NCBI GenBank assembly: GCA_910587905.1
Contig: CAJUOF010000139.1
Coordinates: 1-19,135 of the forward strand
Source: an uncultured Lachnospiraceae bacterium
GTDB lineage: Bacteria > Bacillota_A > Clostridia > Lachnospirales > Lachnospiraceae
Direction: 5' to 3'
Length of the DNA: 19,135 nucleotides
Under the pieces are notes generated by a model. It did not search any database, was not told where the DNA came from, and saw only the letters and a list, made by a program, of their open reading frames with translations. The position numbers were made by a program, and so were the translations under genes. Positions 6,335 to 14,917 of the stretch are shown here, piece after piece (the first letter of the stretch is position 1; each line of letters starts with the position of its first letter).

Positions 6335-6600
6335 AGTCAGAAAGGAAACCGCCGCCGGCCCTGCGAACGACGACCGGCCAAAGCCGCCCGTCATTTCTTC
6401 CGGCAGACGATAGGAAGGTTCCCGGGATTTCGCTGCGGCTAGCGCAGGCAATTTCAGCCGACCCGGTTTGATGGAGGTGAAATTGCCTGCCATGGGCGGC
6501 GCAGTGAAATCCCGGGAACCGACGTGTCTGCCGGGAGCAATGACGGGCGGCTTGTCCGACAGCCTCGAACAGGGCCGGCGGCAGTTTCCTTTCGTCACTC
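6335..6600. repeat. Large imperfect inverted repeat between lepA and hemW
   Basis: The left arm (6343-6456) and the reverse complement of the right arm (6590-6478) align over about 114 bases with only one or two gaps. I judge them roughly three-quarters identical or better. Long matched blocks include gccgccggccctg, aagccgcccgtcatt, ggttcccgggattt and aggcaatttca. The loop is 21 bases (6457-6477). Weaker pairing continues to about 6335 and 6600. Transcribed, it would make one long GC-rich hairpin. It is not a simple terminator because no T-run follows. Translations of either strand give no conserved protein. It may be a MITE-like or REP-like element, or an RNA structure. The rest of the 6211-6627 gap is AT-richer leader of hemW in which I see nothing firm. 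Confidence 0.85.
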
Positions 6601-6627
6601 CCTCTTTCGTGACTCCCGCCACCACCT

Positions 6628-8439
6628 TTATTTGTCGTCCAGCTTCAGCACGCTCATGAAGGCCTTCTGCGGGATCTCCACGCTCCCCACCTGGCGCATC
6701 CGCTTCTTGCCCTCCTTCTGCTTCTCCAGGAGCTTTCTCTTCCTGCTGATGTCTCCGCCGTAACACTTGGCCAGCACGTCCTTGCGCATGGCCTTCACGG
6801 TCTCCCTGGCGATGATCCGGTTCCCGATGGCGGCCTGGATGGGGATCTCGAAGAGGTGCCTCGGGATCTCCTCCTTTAATTTCTCGCACATCTTCCTCCC
6901 CCGCTCGTAGGCCGTGTCCGCATGGACGATGAAGGACAGGGCGTCAACCGCCTCCTTGTTGATGAGGATGTCCAGCTTCACCAGATTGGAGCGTTCGTAT
7001 CCCTTCAGTTCATAGTCAAAGGACGCATACCCCCTGGAGCGGGACTTTAACGCGTCAAAGAAATCGTAAATGATCTCGTTCAGGGGAAGCTCGTAGCGCA
7101 GGAGGGCCCTGGTGTCCTCCATATACTCCGTCCCCACGTACACTCCCCGCCGCTCCTGGCAGAGCCCCATGATGGCCCCGATGAACTCGGTGGTGACCAT
7201 GATTTCCGCCTTCACCATGGGCTCTTCCATATATTCGATCTCCGAAGGGTCCGGCAGGTTGGAGGGATTGGTGAGCTCCATGACCTCGCCGTTGGTCCGG
7301 TAGACCTTGTAGACCACCCCCGGCGCCGTGGTCACCAGGTCCAGGTTGTACTCCCGCTCCAGCCGCTCCTGGATAATCTCCAGATGCAGAAGGCCCAGGA
7401 AGCCGCACCGGAACCCGAATCCCAACGCCACGGAGGTCTCAGGCTCGAACTTAAGGGATGCGTCGTTTAACTGCAGCTTCTCCAGCGCCTCCCTCAAGTC
7501 ATTGTACTTGGCTCCGTCCGCCGGATACAGGCCGCAGTAGACCATGGAGGTCACCTTCTTGTAGCCGGGAAGGGGCTCGGCGCAGGGATTGTCCCCGTCC
7601 GTCACCGTGTCTCCCACTCTCGTATCCCGAACGTTCTTGATGCTGGCCGTCAGATACCCCACCATCCCGGCAGAGAGCTCCTCGCAGGAAATGAACTGGC
7701 CGGCGCCGAAATATCCCACCTCAACCGTCTCAAACTCGGCCCCGGTGGCCATGAAGCGGATCTTCATGCCCTTCCTCACGGTGCCCTCCCTGATCCTGCA
7801 GAACACGATCACGCCCTTGTAGGAATCGTAGACCGAATCAAAGATCAGGGCCTTGAGGGGAGCCTCCGGATCGCCCGTGGGCGCCGGAAGCTTCGTCACG
7901 ATCTGTTCCAGCACCTCCTCGATATTGATGCCGGCCTTGGCGGAGATTTGAGGCGCATCCTGGGCCTCGATCCCGATCACATCCTCGATCTCGTCGATGA
8001 CCCTCTGTGGCTCGGCGCTGGGAAGATCAATCTTGTTGATGACCGGGAACACCTCCAGGTCATGATCCAGGGCCAGGTACACGTTGGCCATGGTCTGGGC
8101 CTCGATGCCCTGGGCCGCATCCACCACCAGCACGGCCCCGTCGCAGGCCGCCAGGCTCCTGGACACCTCGTAGTTGAAGTCCACGTGGCCCGGCGTGTCG
8201 ATCAGGTTGAACTGATACTCCTCCCCGTCCCTCGCCTTATAAATGGTGCGGACCGCCTGGGACTTGATGGTGATCCCCCGCTCCCGCTCCAGCTCCATGT
8301 TGTCAAGAACCTGGGACTGCATTTCCCGGCTGGTGAGCAGTCCCGTCTTCTCAATGATCCGATCGGCCAGGGTGGACTTCCCGTGGTCGATATGGGCGAT
8401 AATACAAAAATTTCTGATTTTACTCTGATCTGCCGCCAT
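6628..8439 (-). CDS. lepA: Elongation factor 4 (LepA) GTPase
   Basis: This is a full-length, 603-residue ribosome-associated translational GTPase (EF4) that acts on elongating or initiating ribosomes. The GTPase motifs are in order: AHIDHGKST (P-loop, about 13-21), the ERGITIKSQ switch I region, DTPGHVDF (G3), NKIDLPSAEP (G4) and SAK (G5). They are followed by the EF-G-like domains II, III and V, and the LepA-specific C-terminal domain with the family hallmark KCYGGDISRKRKLLEKQKEGKKRM near the end. The ATG at 8439 follows GGGAGGAAATT. A good housekeeping promoter lies upstream, facing away from the ECF sigma gene. It heads the lepA-hemW unit. Confidence 0.97.
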   Translation of the reverse strand: MAADQSKIRNFCIIAHIDHGKSTLADRIIEKTGLLTSREMQSQVLDNMELERERGITIKSQAVRTIYKARDGEEYQFNLIDTPGHVDFNYEVSRSLAACDGAVLVVDAAQGIEAQTMANVYLALDHDLEVFPVINKIDLPSAEPQRVIDEIEDVIGIEAQDAPQISAKAGINIEEVLEQIVTKLPAPTGDPEAPLKALIFDSVYDSYKGVIVFCRIREGTVRKGMKIRFMATGAEFETVEVGYFGAGQFISCEELSAGMVGYLTASIKNVRDTRVGDTVTDGDNPCAEPLPGYKKVTSMVYCGLYPADGAKYNDLREALEKLQLNDASLKFEPETSVALGFGFRCGFLGLLHLEIIQERLEREYNLDLVTTAPGVVYKVYRTNGEVMELTNPSNLPDPSEIEYMEEPMVKAEIMVTTEFIGAIMGLCQERRGVYVGTEYMEDTRALLRYELPLNEIIYDFFDALKSRSRGYASFDYELKGYERSNLVKLDILINKEAVDALSFIVHADTAYERGRKMCEKLKEEIPRHLFEIPIQAAIGNRIIARETVKAMRKDVLAKCYGGDISRKRKLLEKQKEGKKRMRQVGSVEIPQKAFMSVLKLDDK

Positions 8440-8507
8440 AATTTCCTCCCGGCTTTGCTTTTCCTGTCTGAATCCTTTATAATGCTTTTATAATGTTGTA
8501 CTAGTTT

Positions 8508-8536
8508 AGCATAATTTTCTTTCAAAGTCCATTCAA
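8508..8536 (-). promoter_or_regulatory. lepA promoter (housekeeping sigma type)
   Basis: On the minus strand a TTGAAT -35 box (8536-8531) is spaced 17 bases from a TATGCT -10 box (8513-8508). That is four of six matches in each box, within AT-rich surroundings. The leader to the lepA ATG would be about 60 bases. It is back-to-back with the candidate ECF promoter of the sigma gene. Confidence 0.6.
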
Positions 8537-8554
8537 AAATATTTTGCAAAAAAT

Positions 8555-8585
8555 TGTAACCTTTTTCCGCAGATCACAGACTAAT
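8555..8585 (+). promoter_or_regulatory. Candidate ECF-type autoregulated promoter of the sigma gene
   Basis: TGTAAC (8555-8560) followed directly by a T-rich run resembles ECF -35 elements of the TGAAAC/TGTAAC kind. AGACTAAT lies at 8578-8585, about 17-18 bases downstream, as a possible -10 element (ECF -10 boxes are often CGTC-TAA-like, so the match is imperfect). No good housekeeping promoter is evident on this strand. ECF factors usually transcribe their own operon. Confidence 0.4.
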
Positions 8586-8625
8586 CGATAGATGGACCAT
8601 CAGAAACACGCAAAGGAGGAACCAC

Positions 8626-9165
8626 ATGGAATTGAATGAAAAGGATCTACTTTCCCTGGTCAAACGGGCCGTGCGCGGAAATGCGGAAGCTTACGGCACG
8701 CTGATCACACACTATCAAACCTATCTGTATCGGGTTGCATTCCTGTATGTAAAAAATGAGGATTTGGCGCTGGACGCCGTCAGTGAATGCATCCTGCAGG
8801 CGTTCCAGTCTGTCCGCACCTTAAAAAAGCCGGAATATTTCAAAACCTGGCTCACGAAAATTCTGATTCATTGTGCCATAGACCTTTTCCGCCAGACGCT
8901 TCCTGTGGCTCCCATGGACACCGTCCAGGTCGCCGCGCCACAGCCAAACATCTCTGCCGAAGAGAAGTGGGATCTGTACGACGCCATTGACGTTCTTCCG
9001 GAGCGGTATCGCACCGTTATCATCCTGAAATATTTCAGTGACATGACCATCAGCGAAATCGCTTATGCCATGAACATTCCGGAAGGCTCCGTGAAGGCCT
9101 ATTTGAGCCGTGCGCGCGGAGAACTCAGACACTGTTTAAAGGAGGACTATCTCTATGCCATTTAA
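8626..9165 (+). CDS. ECF-type RNA polymerase sigma factor
   Basis: This 179-residue sigma-70 family member keeps only regions 2 and 4. Region 2 covers about residues 10-88, including EDLALDAVSECILQAFQSVR and the -10-recognising KPEYFKTWLTKILIHCAIDL. Region 4, at about 125-175, shows LPERYRTVIILKYFSDMTIS followed by the helix-turn-helix EIAYAMNIPEGSVKAYLSRA. The ATG has a near-perfect AAAGGAGG site. The gene overlaps the next one by 11 bases, implying translational coupling, and that partner looks like its membrane regulator. The layout resembles SigV/SigW-like envelope-stress pairs of Firmicutes. The signal sensed cannot be told from sequence. Confidence 0.92.
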   Translation: MELNEKDLLSLVKRAVRGNAEAYGTLITHYQTYLYRVAFLYVKNEDLALDAVSECILQAFQSVRTLKKPEYFKTWLTKILIHCAIDLFRQTLPVAPMDTVQVAAPQPNISAEEKWDLYDAIDVLPERYRTVIILKYFSDMTISEIAYAMNIPEGSVKAYLSRARGELRHCLKEDYLYAI

Positions 9166-10330
9166 ATTTGACGAAATCCCCGTCTCTTCCCGACTGGAGG
9201 AGACCGTGAAAGCCAGACTGGATCAGATCAAGAAAGAAAAAAGAAGAAATTTTAAAAGAAAGCTTCTGATCAGCAGTACTTCCGTGGCCGCCGCCTTCGC
9301 CGCCGCCGTGATCGTTTGCGTCAGCAATCCGGCCCTTGCCGCCAAGCTTCCCATCGTCGGCAGCCTCTTTGCCGGCATGGAGGACGATTTCCCCTATGCA
9401 GGCGATTATTCAGACCGGGCTCAAGTACTGACACCTCCAGAGACATCTGTTGAAGAAGAAACTCCGGGGGAGGCCGAGCCTGACGGGGAAACTACTGCCG
9501 GACAGGAGGTCGCTTCGACAGGGGAAACGGCCATGCCTGCCGACAGTCCCTATTCTGTTACGGACAACGGCGTCACCTTCACCGCCTCCGAGATTTATTC
9601 CGACGGCCTCTCCGTGTTCCTGAGCTTGCAGATTCATTCTGAGGAACCCTTCGGCTTTGACTATGAAACTCAAACCCCTCTCACGGCCACACTTTACCCC
9701 GGCGGGCGGGCATATATTGACTCAGAGGAAGTGACCTTTGCCAGCACCGAACTGTTCGTTCAGCAGCTTGACGAACACAATTTCAACAGTATGATTAAGA
9801 CGGATCTTCCCGTCTCCCTACTCGGAGCTGACGGAACTCATCTCATGCGTATCAGCCTGAAACGTTTTATGGCCGACATCATGGACGAAAACGGAACTAT
9901 CATCCCAAATCCGGAGAATATCATGGACACCTCCATACAGATTGACGGTTCCTGGGAGCTGGAGCTGCCCTTCCAGACGGATTTGAGCCAGCTCCAGTCT
10001 TATGAAGACCTGTCCGACACCACAAGCCCCGGCCGGATCACAGACGTTTACGTCTCCCCGTACCAGGTGGCGGTAAATTTTGTCTCCTTCGACGATGGAT
10101 TCGGAAATCCTGAAGGCGGAATCGTCTGTTTCGATGAAAACGGAACGCTTCTGGAAAAGGGCAATCAGTCCACAGAGTTCGGCACAGACGCATTTAGCCT
10201 GAACAAATGCCAGCCCGCTGAGCTCCATCTCTACGTCATCGAGGACTGGATCACCTCCTGCAAGATCCGAGACGAAGAGACGGCAAAAGAACAGGCCGTA
10301 AGCTCCCTGGTTCTGCCCCTTTCCTGGTAA
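9155..10330 (+). CDS. DUF4179-type membrane protein, putative anti-sigma factor
   Basis: This is a 391-residue single-pass membrane protein. About 36 basic cytoplasmic residues precede a membrane segment (about 37-57). The DUF4179 hallmark follows at the outer face (NPALAAKLPIVGSLFAGM), then a Glu/Thr-rich linker (about 88-130) and a beta-rich outside domain to the end. Related proteins are encoded with ECF sigma factors and are taken to hold the sigma at the membrane until an envelope signal arrives. The short N-terminus lacks the HxxxCxxC zinc motif of classical anti-sigma domains, so the sigma-binding mode would differ. The start overlaps the sigma gene's end, with an AAAGGAGG ribosome site inside that gene. 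A strong terminator follows. Confidence 0.82.
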   Translation: MPFKFDEIPVSSRLEETVKARLDQIKKEKRRNFKRKLLISSTSVAAAFAAAVIVCVSNPALAAKLPIVGSLFAGMEDDFPYAGDYSDRAQVLTPPETSVEEETPGEAEPDGETTAGQEVASTGETAMPADSPYSVTDNGVTFTASEIYSDGLSVFLSLQIHSEEPFGFDYETQTPLTATLYPGGRAYIDSEEVTFASTELFVQQLDEHNFNSMIKTDLPVSLLGADGTHLMRISLKRFMADIMDENGTIIPNPENIMDTSIQIDGSWELELPFQTDLSQLQSYEDLSDTTSPGRITDVYVSPYQVAVNFVSFDDGFGNPEGGIVCFDENGTLLEKGNQSTEFGTDAFSLNKCQPAELHLYVIEDWITSCKIRDEETAKEQAVSSLVLPLSW

Positions 10331-10335
10331 ACGCC

Positions 10336-10397
10336 AGACAGACAAAAGACCTGAGAGACCTCCCTATCTGGCTGCCTCTCAGGTTCTTTGTTTGTCT
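10336..10397. terminator. Bidirectional terminator between convergent genes
   Basis: The arms 10336-10357 and 10376-10397 pair over 22 positions with about four mismatches. The perfect core is ACCTGAGAG/CTCTCAGGT, and the loop is 18 bases. T-rich tails occur on both strands (TTCTTTGTTTGTC forward, CTTTTGTCTGTC reverse). It would end both the sigma/DUF4179 operon and the envelope operon that finishes with the S41 protease. Confidence 0.85.
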
Positions 10398-10418
10398 ATA
10401 AAAAAGTTAGAACAAGGC

Positions 10419-11687
10419 TTATCTCATCTCTTCGGCCAAAATTTCCTTTGCCTGGTCAAGCTGGTTATCCTGCTCTTCGTTCTCACTCTGTTCCTTTTCC
10501 ACCGTGATGTCCGGCTCAATCCCGGTCCCATGAATGTTGGCACCGCTGGGCGTATAATAATCCGATATGGTGATCTTGATGGCCGTTCCGTCATCAAGGG
10601 GATAGATGCTCTGGACAATCCCTTTTCCGAATGTGGTGGTCCCCACCAGAGTCGCCTTATCATAATCCTTGAGGGCTCCCGCCAAAACTTCCGACGCACT
10701 GGCCGAATTTCCGTTGGCAAGAAGCACCACCGGTCCCTCAAAGCGCACTTCCTCGTCGGCCTCATAGGTGGTTCCCAGCCCGTTCTTGTCTTTGGTGGAG
10801 ACAATGACCCCCTCTGTGAGAAAATCATCGGCAATCTCCACCACCTGGTCCAGACGACCGCCGGGATTGTCCCTGAGATCCAGGATCATCCCCTTCATCC
10901 CCTGGGCCTTCAAATCCTCCAGGGCCATGACAAACTGCTCATAGGTCACACCGTCAAACTCCGTGATCTGGAGATAACCCATACCGCCCTCCAGCATGTT
11001 CCACTCCACCGTGTCCATGCTCACGTCACGCCGCTCCACGTCCATTTCCACATAATCTTTCACCGAATCCCGATACACCTCAATGTGGACCGTACTGCCC
11101 GCATTCCCGCGGATCTTTGCCACCACGCTGTTAATATCCTCGCCGGTAATGTCTTCGCCGTCTACTTTGTAAAGCATATCCCCCGCCTGAATCCCGGCCT
11201 CCTCTGCCCCGGAACCTCGAAACACCCGGATCACCGTGATCACGTTGGTACTCTCGCTCTGACTGATCTGAACACCGATGCCCACATACTCCCCGTCGGA
11301 GGATTCCATCATATCCTTATATTCCTCGGCCGTATAATAGACGGTATAGGGATCTCCCAGCCCGGCGACAAAGCCCTTGTAGATCCCCTCGGCCATGGCT
11401 GTCTCGTCCACGTCATAGAGGAAAAGACGGTCCACCATGCCCTTTAACAGATCAAGCTTTTCATCAATCTCCTCATAGTTACCGGTCCCCTGTCCTGCAT
11501 TCCCAAAAAGACTGTTTCCCTTTGCCGATACCAGAAAATAGACGCCCCAGAGGGCAGCAGCCACCACAATGAGGCTACATAAAACACCGGTCAGAACTCC
11601 TTTTAAAAAGCGGCCGTCCCGTTTTTTCCTCCGGCCATCCTCCATCCAGCCATCCGGATCCTCTATCCAATCATCTTGTTTCTCCAT
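10419..11687 (-). CDS. CtpA-type S41 carboxy-terminal processing protease
   Basis: This 422-residue membrane-anchored serine protease acts outside the membrane. It has a charged cytoplasmic tail, a membrane segment (about 29-53) and an N-terminal helical part. A PDZ domain (about 130-215) contains GIGVQISQ and AGIQAGDMLYKVDGEDI. The S41 core includes ILDLRDNPGG (269-277). The catalytic dyad is Ser330 in NGNSASASEVLAG and Lys355 in TFGKGIVQS. Their spacing of 25 and a Gln four residues later match the family. A Glu/Gln-rich tail follows. Such proteases trim or degrade secreted proteins, including murein hydrolases and their regulators. Placement directly after the M23 hydrolase suggests that protein as a candidate substrate, which is inference. 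The ATG has AAAGGAAG about 11 bases upstream. Confidence 0.92.
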   Translation of the reverse strand: MEKQDDWIEDPDGWMEDGRRKKRDGRFLKGVLTGVLCSLIVVAAALWGVYFLVSAKGNSLFGNAGQGTGNYEEIDEKLDLLKGMVDRLFLYDVDETAMAEGIYKGFVAGLGDPYTVYYTAEEYKDMMESSDGEYVGIGVQISQSESTNVITVIRVFRGSGAEEAGIQAGDMLYKVDGEDITGEDINSVVAKIRGNAGSTVHIEVYRDSVKDYVEMDVERRDVSMDTVEWNMLEGGMGYLQITEFDGVTYEQFVMALEDLKAQGMKGMILDLRDNPGGRLDQVVEIADDFLTEGVIVSTKDKNGLGTTYEADEEVRFEGPVVLLANGNSASASEVLAGALKDYDKATLVGTTTFGKGIVQSIYPLDDGTAIKITISDYYTPSGANIHGTGIEPDITVEKEQSENEEQDNQLDQAKEILAEEMR

Positions 11688-11785
11688 GCACTTGCACGCT
11701 TCCTTTCTTCAAGCAAAACATTGTATGACAAAATCCCTCTTCTCCGCCTCTGTCCCGACCATCCGGCCGTCAAAGCCTCCACATC

Positions 11786-13204
11786 CTACGGAGGCGACAC
11801 ATAATTCAAAGGATTTTTTGAATAGGCAGAGGTACTGAAACCACCCACCCGCACCTCAAAATGCAAATGAGCCCCTGTGGACCAGCCGGTATTTCCCACC
11901 AATCCGATGGCTTCCCCCTGCGTTACCTTATCTCCCGCCGACACAAGCAGCTTCTGACAATGCATATATACGGTATATGTACTGTTTCCATGATAGAGAA
12001 CGATCCAATTTCCCGCAGAAGCGCTGGCTCTCGCAATAATCACCTCACCGCCGGCCGCCGCCACGATCTCTGCCCCCGCCAGAGCCCCTCCCGGAAGAGC
12101 GATGTCAATGCCATGGTGATCGCTCAAGGTTCCGTTGCTCTCCCCCGTCAGTGGATCGTCCCGATCCCCGTAACCGGAAGAGATCCGACCACAGGAAGGA
12201 ACCGGCCAGATCAAGCCTTCGGAGACCACAGGCGGTTTCGTGGGTGCCTCCGTGGGAGCCTGTGTCGCCGGAGCCGGTGTCTCCTCTGAGTCGTCCTCAC
12301 TGCCCTCCGTCTCTTCTCCGTCCGCTTTGGAGGTCTCCTCCCCTGGTTCTTCCGGCTCTGCGGACGGCTGCGTATCCTCCAAAACCTCCGTGGAGACAGC
12401 CTCCTCCGCCTTTCCGGACGCCTCCTCACGCTCGGCGAGGACCCTGGCTTCCTCTTCCTCTCTCAAGCGGATGGCCTCCTCCAAGGCCAGAAATTCATCC
12501 AGCTCCTCCTTCATGGCCTCATCGTAATCCGCCATCAAATGCTGGTTTTCCTCAATCTCTTCATTGAGGCCAAAAAGCTCTTTTTCCTTGGCCTCCTGGA
12601 GCTCCGAAAGGGAGTATCTTTTCGCCTCCGCCTGGGCCGTCAAAGTCTCTAAAGATGCATAAGCCTCCGAGAGCTCCTCCGTCCGCCTGGCAATGAACTC
12701 CTTCGTCTCCTGATAGGCGGCCAACATAGTTCTATCATATTCCGATATCCTGGAAATATACTCTGCCCGGTTCAAAAATTCCCCGGGAGTCGCAGAGTCA
12801 AAAAGCATTTCCAAAAACAGAGTATCTCCTTTTTCATACATATATTGAATGCGGAGCTTCATATCCGCATACTGTTCCTGCTCTGTGCGCTCCGCCTCCG
12901 CAAGCTCCGCTCCGGCAGTCTCGATCTGGGCTTGAAGCTCTTCCATCCGTCCCTCCAATTCCGAAAGACTTCCCTCAGCCTCCTCCAGTTCTTCGTTGAC
13001 CGCCTCGATATAGGCACTCACATCCTCCTTTAACTCATCCAACTCAGAAAGCTTCTTCCGGACCTGCTCCTGTTCCTCCTCAATGGCGTCGATCCGTCCC
13101 TGTCTGCTCTCCAATTCCTCTGCGGCACCGATCCCAGGAAGGCCCCCCAGAAGAAATAGCACTGCCCCGAATACTCCGGCCAGTCTTCTGTATTTTCCTT
13201 TCAT
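11786..13204 (-). CDS. Secreted coiled-coil M23 peptidoglycan hydrolase (EnvC/PcsB-like role)
   Basis: This is a 472-residue exported protein. A signal peptide spans about residues 1-28 (basic MKGKYRR, hydrophobic core, cut near GAAEELE). A long two-part coiled coil follows to about 270, then an acidic Glu/Ser/Thr/Pro linker. The LytM/M23 domain occupies the last 130 residues, with zinc ligands in DHHGIDIALPGG (H-x3-D) and HLHFEV (H-x-H), so the metallopeptidase should be active. In EnvC and PcsB the coiled coil binds the outer loop of FtsX and FtsEX ATPase activity triggers the hydrolase; the position right after ftsX supports that role. Three starts are possible (GTG 13225, ATG 13216, ATG 13204). 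The last is best spaced from AAAGGA and gives the cleanest signal peptide. Confidence 0.9.
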   Translation of the reverse strand: MKGKYRRLAGVFGAVLFLLGGLPGIGAAEELESRQGRIDAIEEEQEQVRKKLSELDELKEDVSAYIEAVNEELEEAEGSLSELEGRMEELQAQIETAGAELAEAERTEQEQYADMKLRIQYMYEKGDTLFLEMLFDSATPGEFLNRAEYISRISEYDRTMLAAYQETKEFIARRTEELSEAYASLETLTAQAEAKRYSLSELQEAKEKELFGLNEEIEENQHLMADYDEAMKEELDEFLALEEAIRLREEEEARVLAEREEASGKAEEAVSTEVLEDTQPSAEPEEPGEETSKADGEETEGSEDDSEETPAPATQAPTEAPTKPPVVSEGLIWPVPSCGRISSGYGDRDDPLTGESNGTLSDHHGIDIALPGGALAGAEIVAAAGGEVIIARASASAGNWIVLYHGNSTYTVYMHCQKLLVSAGDKVTQGEAIGLVGNTGWSTGAHLHFEVRVGGFSTSAYSKNPLNYVSPP

Positions 13205-13305
13205 GTTTGTTTTCATTCCTTTCACTGCCCGGAAACCGGACAGATGCCGTCGCTCTTCTCCCTGTCAAAATCCAGTTCTTCCAGATTCCTGCTCTCTCTT
13301 GTCAC

Positions 13306-14214
13306 TTACGCCTTCAGATGTTTCCGGATAGAGAAAAAGCTTCCGAACAGCCCGATCCCAAGCCCCAACCCCAGAGAAACGGGAATCAACACCCGAAACA
13401 CCTCCCCCACAGGAAGCAAGGTCAGAATCCTGGATAAAATGCTCAAGCGGCTCAGGCAAAACCGCATCGCATAGCCATAAGCATAGTAGACGACCACCAG
13501 CGGCAGTCCTGCGCCGAAAGCCCCGATAATCAGCCCCTCCACCACAAACGGAGCGCGGATCAGAAAATTGGTGGCCCCAATCATCCGCATGATCCGAATC
13601 TCTTCTTTCCTGGCGCTGATGGTGATCGCAATGGTATTGCTGATCAGAAAAACAGCCACAAACAAAAGAATCAGGATAATCGCCATGGATACATAGCCTA
13701 CCAGGTTGTTGATCCCGGAGAGGCCCGCGGCCGCAATTTTTGAATAATTCACCCTCCGGATGCCATCCACATTTTTTAAATATTCCACAAACTCATCCTG
13801 GTCAGCCAGATCCTCCAGATAGATTTCGTAGGAAGCGCTGTTGGCCAACGGATTGTCCTTCGCAAATCCCTCAGCCAGCTCCGGCGCCTCGTGGAAATAG
13901 TCCTTCTGATAAGACTGCCAAGCTTCTTCCGCGGAAATGTAATGGATCCCGGCCACACCCTCTCTGGCCTCGATCACGTCCCCGATGGCATGGATCTCAT
14001 CCTCCGAGAGCCCCTCATCAAAAAAGACCGTCACACCCACTGTGTTTTCCAGATTTCTCACCATAAACTGAACATTCGTCACAATAGAATAAAAAATGCA
14101 GAACAAAAAAATACAGGTGGCCATGGTCCCCACGGAAGCCAGCGAAAACAGCTTGTTCTTCCGAATGCTGTGAAAGCCCTGCCTGATACAGTACCACAGT
14201 GTGCTAATCCTCAT
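13306..14214 (-). CDS. ftsX: Cell-division ABC transporter permease-like protein FtsX
   Basis: This 302-residue, four-pass membrane protein has the FtsX layout. Membrane segments are at about 23-46, 172-195, 222-248 and 270-293. A large first outside domain (about 47-170) includes VTVFFDEGLSEDEI and the family-typical ISAEEAW and FAKDNPL. After the second segment comes SARKEEIRIMRMIGATNFLI, the conserved cytoplasmic coupling region. FtsX forms a complex with the ATPase FtsE and relays ATP hydrolysis to murein hydrolases outside. It overlaps ftsE by 11 bases and is followed by the M23 hydrolase, its probable effector. Confidence 0.95.
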   Translation of the reverse strand: MRISTLWYCIRQGFHSIRKNKLFSLASVGTMATCIFLFCIFYSIVTNVQFMVRNLENTVGVTVFFDEGLSEDEIHAIGDVIEAREGVAGIHYISAEEAWQSYQKDYFHEAPELAEGFAKDNPLANSASYEIYLEDLADQDEFVEYLKNVDGIRRVNYSKIAAAGLSGINNLVGYVSMAIILILLFVAVFLISNTIAITISARKEEIRIMRMIGATNFLIRAPFVVEGLIIGAFGAGLPLVVVYYAYGYAMRFCLSRLSILSRILTLLPVGEVFRVLIPVSLGLGLGIGLFGSFFSIRKHLKA

Positions 14215-14902
14215 TCTCGTACCCGCTTTCTTCCCTGTCTGTCACAATCTCCCCCCGCTTCATGGTAATGACCCGCTTCTTCATCCGGTCTACGATCTCC
14301 TTGCTGTGAGTCACCACCAGCACGGTGGTCCCCATCTGATTGATCTCTTCCAGAAGCTTCATGATCTGCCAGGCATTCCCCGGATCCATGTTTCCGGTGG
14401 GCTCGTCCGCCAGAAGAATCTCCGGCCGATTCACGAGAGCCCTCGCAATGGCCACCCGCTGCTGCTCTCCGCCGGAAAGCTGGTTGGGCAGAGACTTATA
14501 TTTGGACGACAAACCTACCATGGCCAACACCTCCGGGACTCGTTTTCGAATCTCCCTGGTGGGCGTCACCACCACCCGCTGGGCAAAGGCCACGTTCTCA
14601 TAAACATTTTTATCTTTCAGCAGGCGAAAATCCTGAAAAACGACTCCCAGGTGCCGTCTGTACCTGGGAATCATTTTTCGCTTCATTCCGGTAAGATCAA
14701 TGCCATTGACGCGAATCTTCCCGGAAGTCGCTTCGATCTCCTTTAACAAAAGTCGGATTAAGGTCGTCTTCCCCGACCCACTGTTTCCTACAATAAAGAC
14801 AAATTCCCCCTTCTCAATTCTGAGGTTCAAATCCCGCACGGCTTTCGTCTCCCGGTCGGTCGCTTTGTCGTAGGTTTTGCTTACGTGTTCAAATATGATC
14901 AT
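14204..14902 (-). CDS. ftsE: Cell-division ABC ATPase FtsE
   Basis: This is a 232-residue cytoplasmic ATPase partner of FtsX with all motifs intact. It has Walker A GNSGSGKTT (39-47), Q-loop GVVFQDFRLL, signature LSGGEQQRVAIARAL, Walker B with catalytic Glu ILLADEPTGNMDP, and switch His VVTHSKEIVD. The length is typical of FtsE. The ATG has GAGG eight bases upstream. The regulator gene ends only 15 bases before it, so they probably share a transcript. It contrasts with the ABC-like protein further upstream, whose same motifs are mutated. Confidence 0.96.
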   Translation of the reverse strand: MIIFEHVSKTYDKATDRETKAVRDLNLRIEKGEFVFIVGNSGSGKTTLIRLLLKEIEATSGKIRVNGIDLTGMKRKMIPRYRRHLGVVFQDFRLLKDKNVYENVAFAQRVVVTPTREIRKRVPEVLAMVGLSSKYKSLPNQLSGGEQQRVAIARALVNRPEILLADEPTGNMDPGNAWQIMKLLEEINQMGTTVLVVTHSKEIVDRMKKRVITMKRGEIVTDREESGYENED

Positions 14903-14917
14903 GAAAAAACCTCAATT

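Noticed and set aside
6591..6622. Short GTCAC/GTGAC hairpin just after lepA considered as its terminator
   Set aside because: Only five base pairs and no T-run; the same bases form a near-direct repeat at the edge of the large palindrome.
6323..6889. 188-codon minus-strand frame spanning the inverted repeat and the lepA 3' end
   Set aside because: It overlaps lepA in another frame and the rest is palindrome sequence; no ribosome site or protein features.
10392..11447. 351-codon open frame on the plus strand
   Set aside because: It is antisense to the S41 protease, whose PDZ and catalytic motifs are clear; the shadow product has no recognisable domain and its start lies in the terminator.
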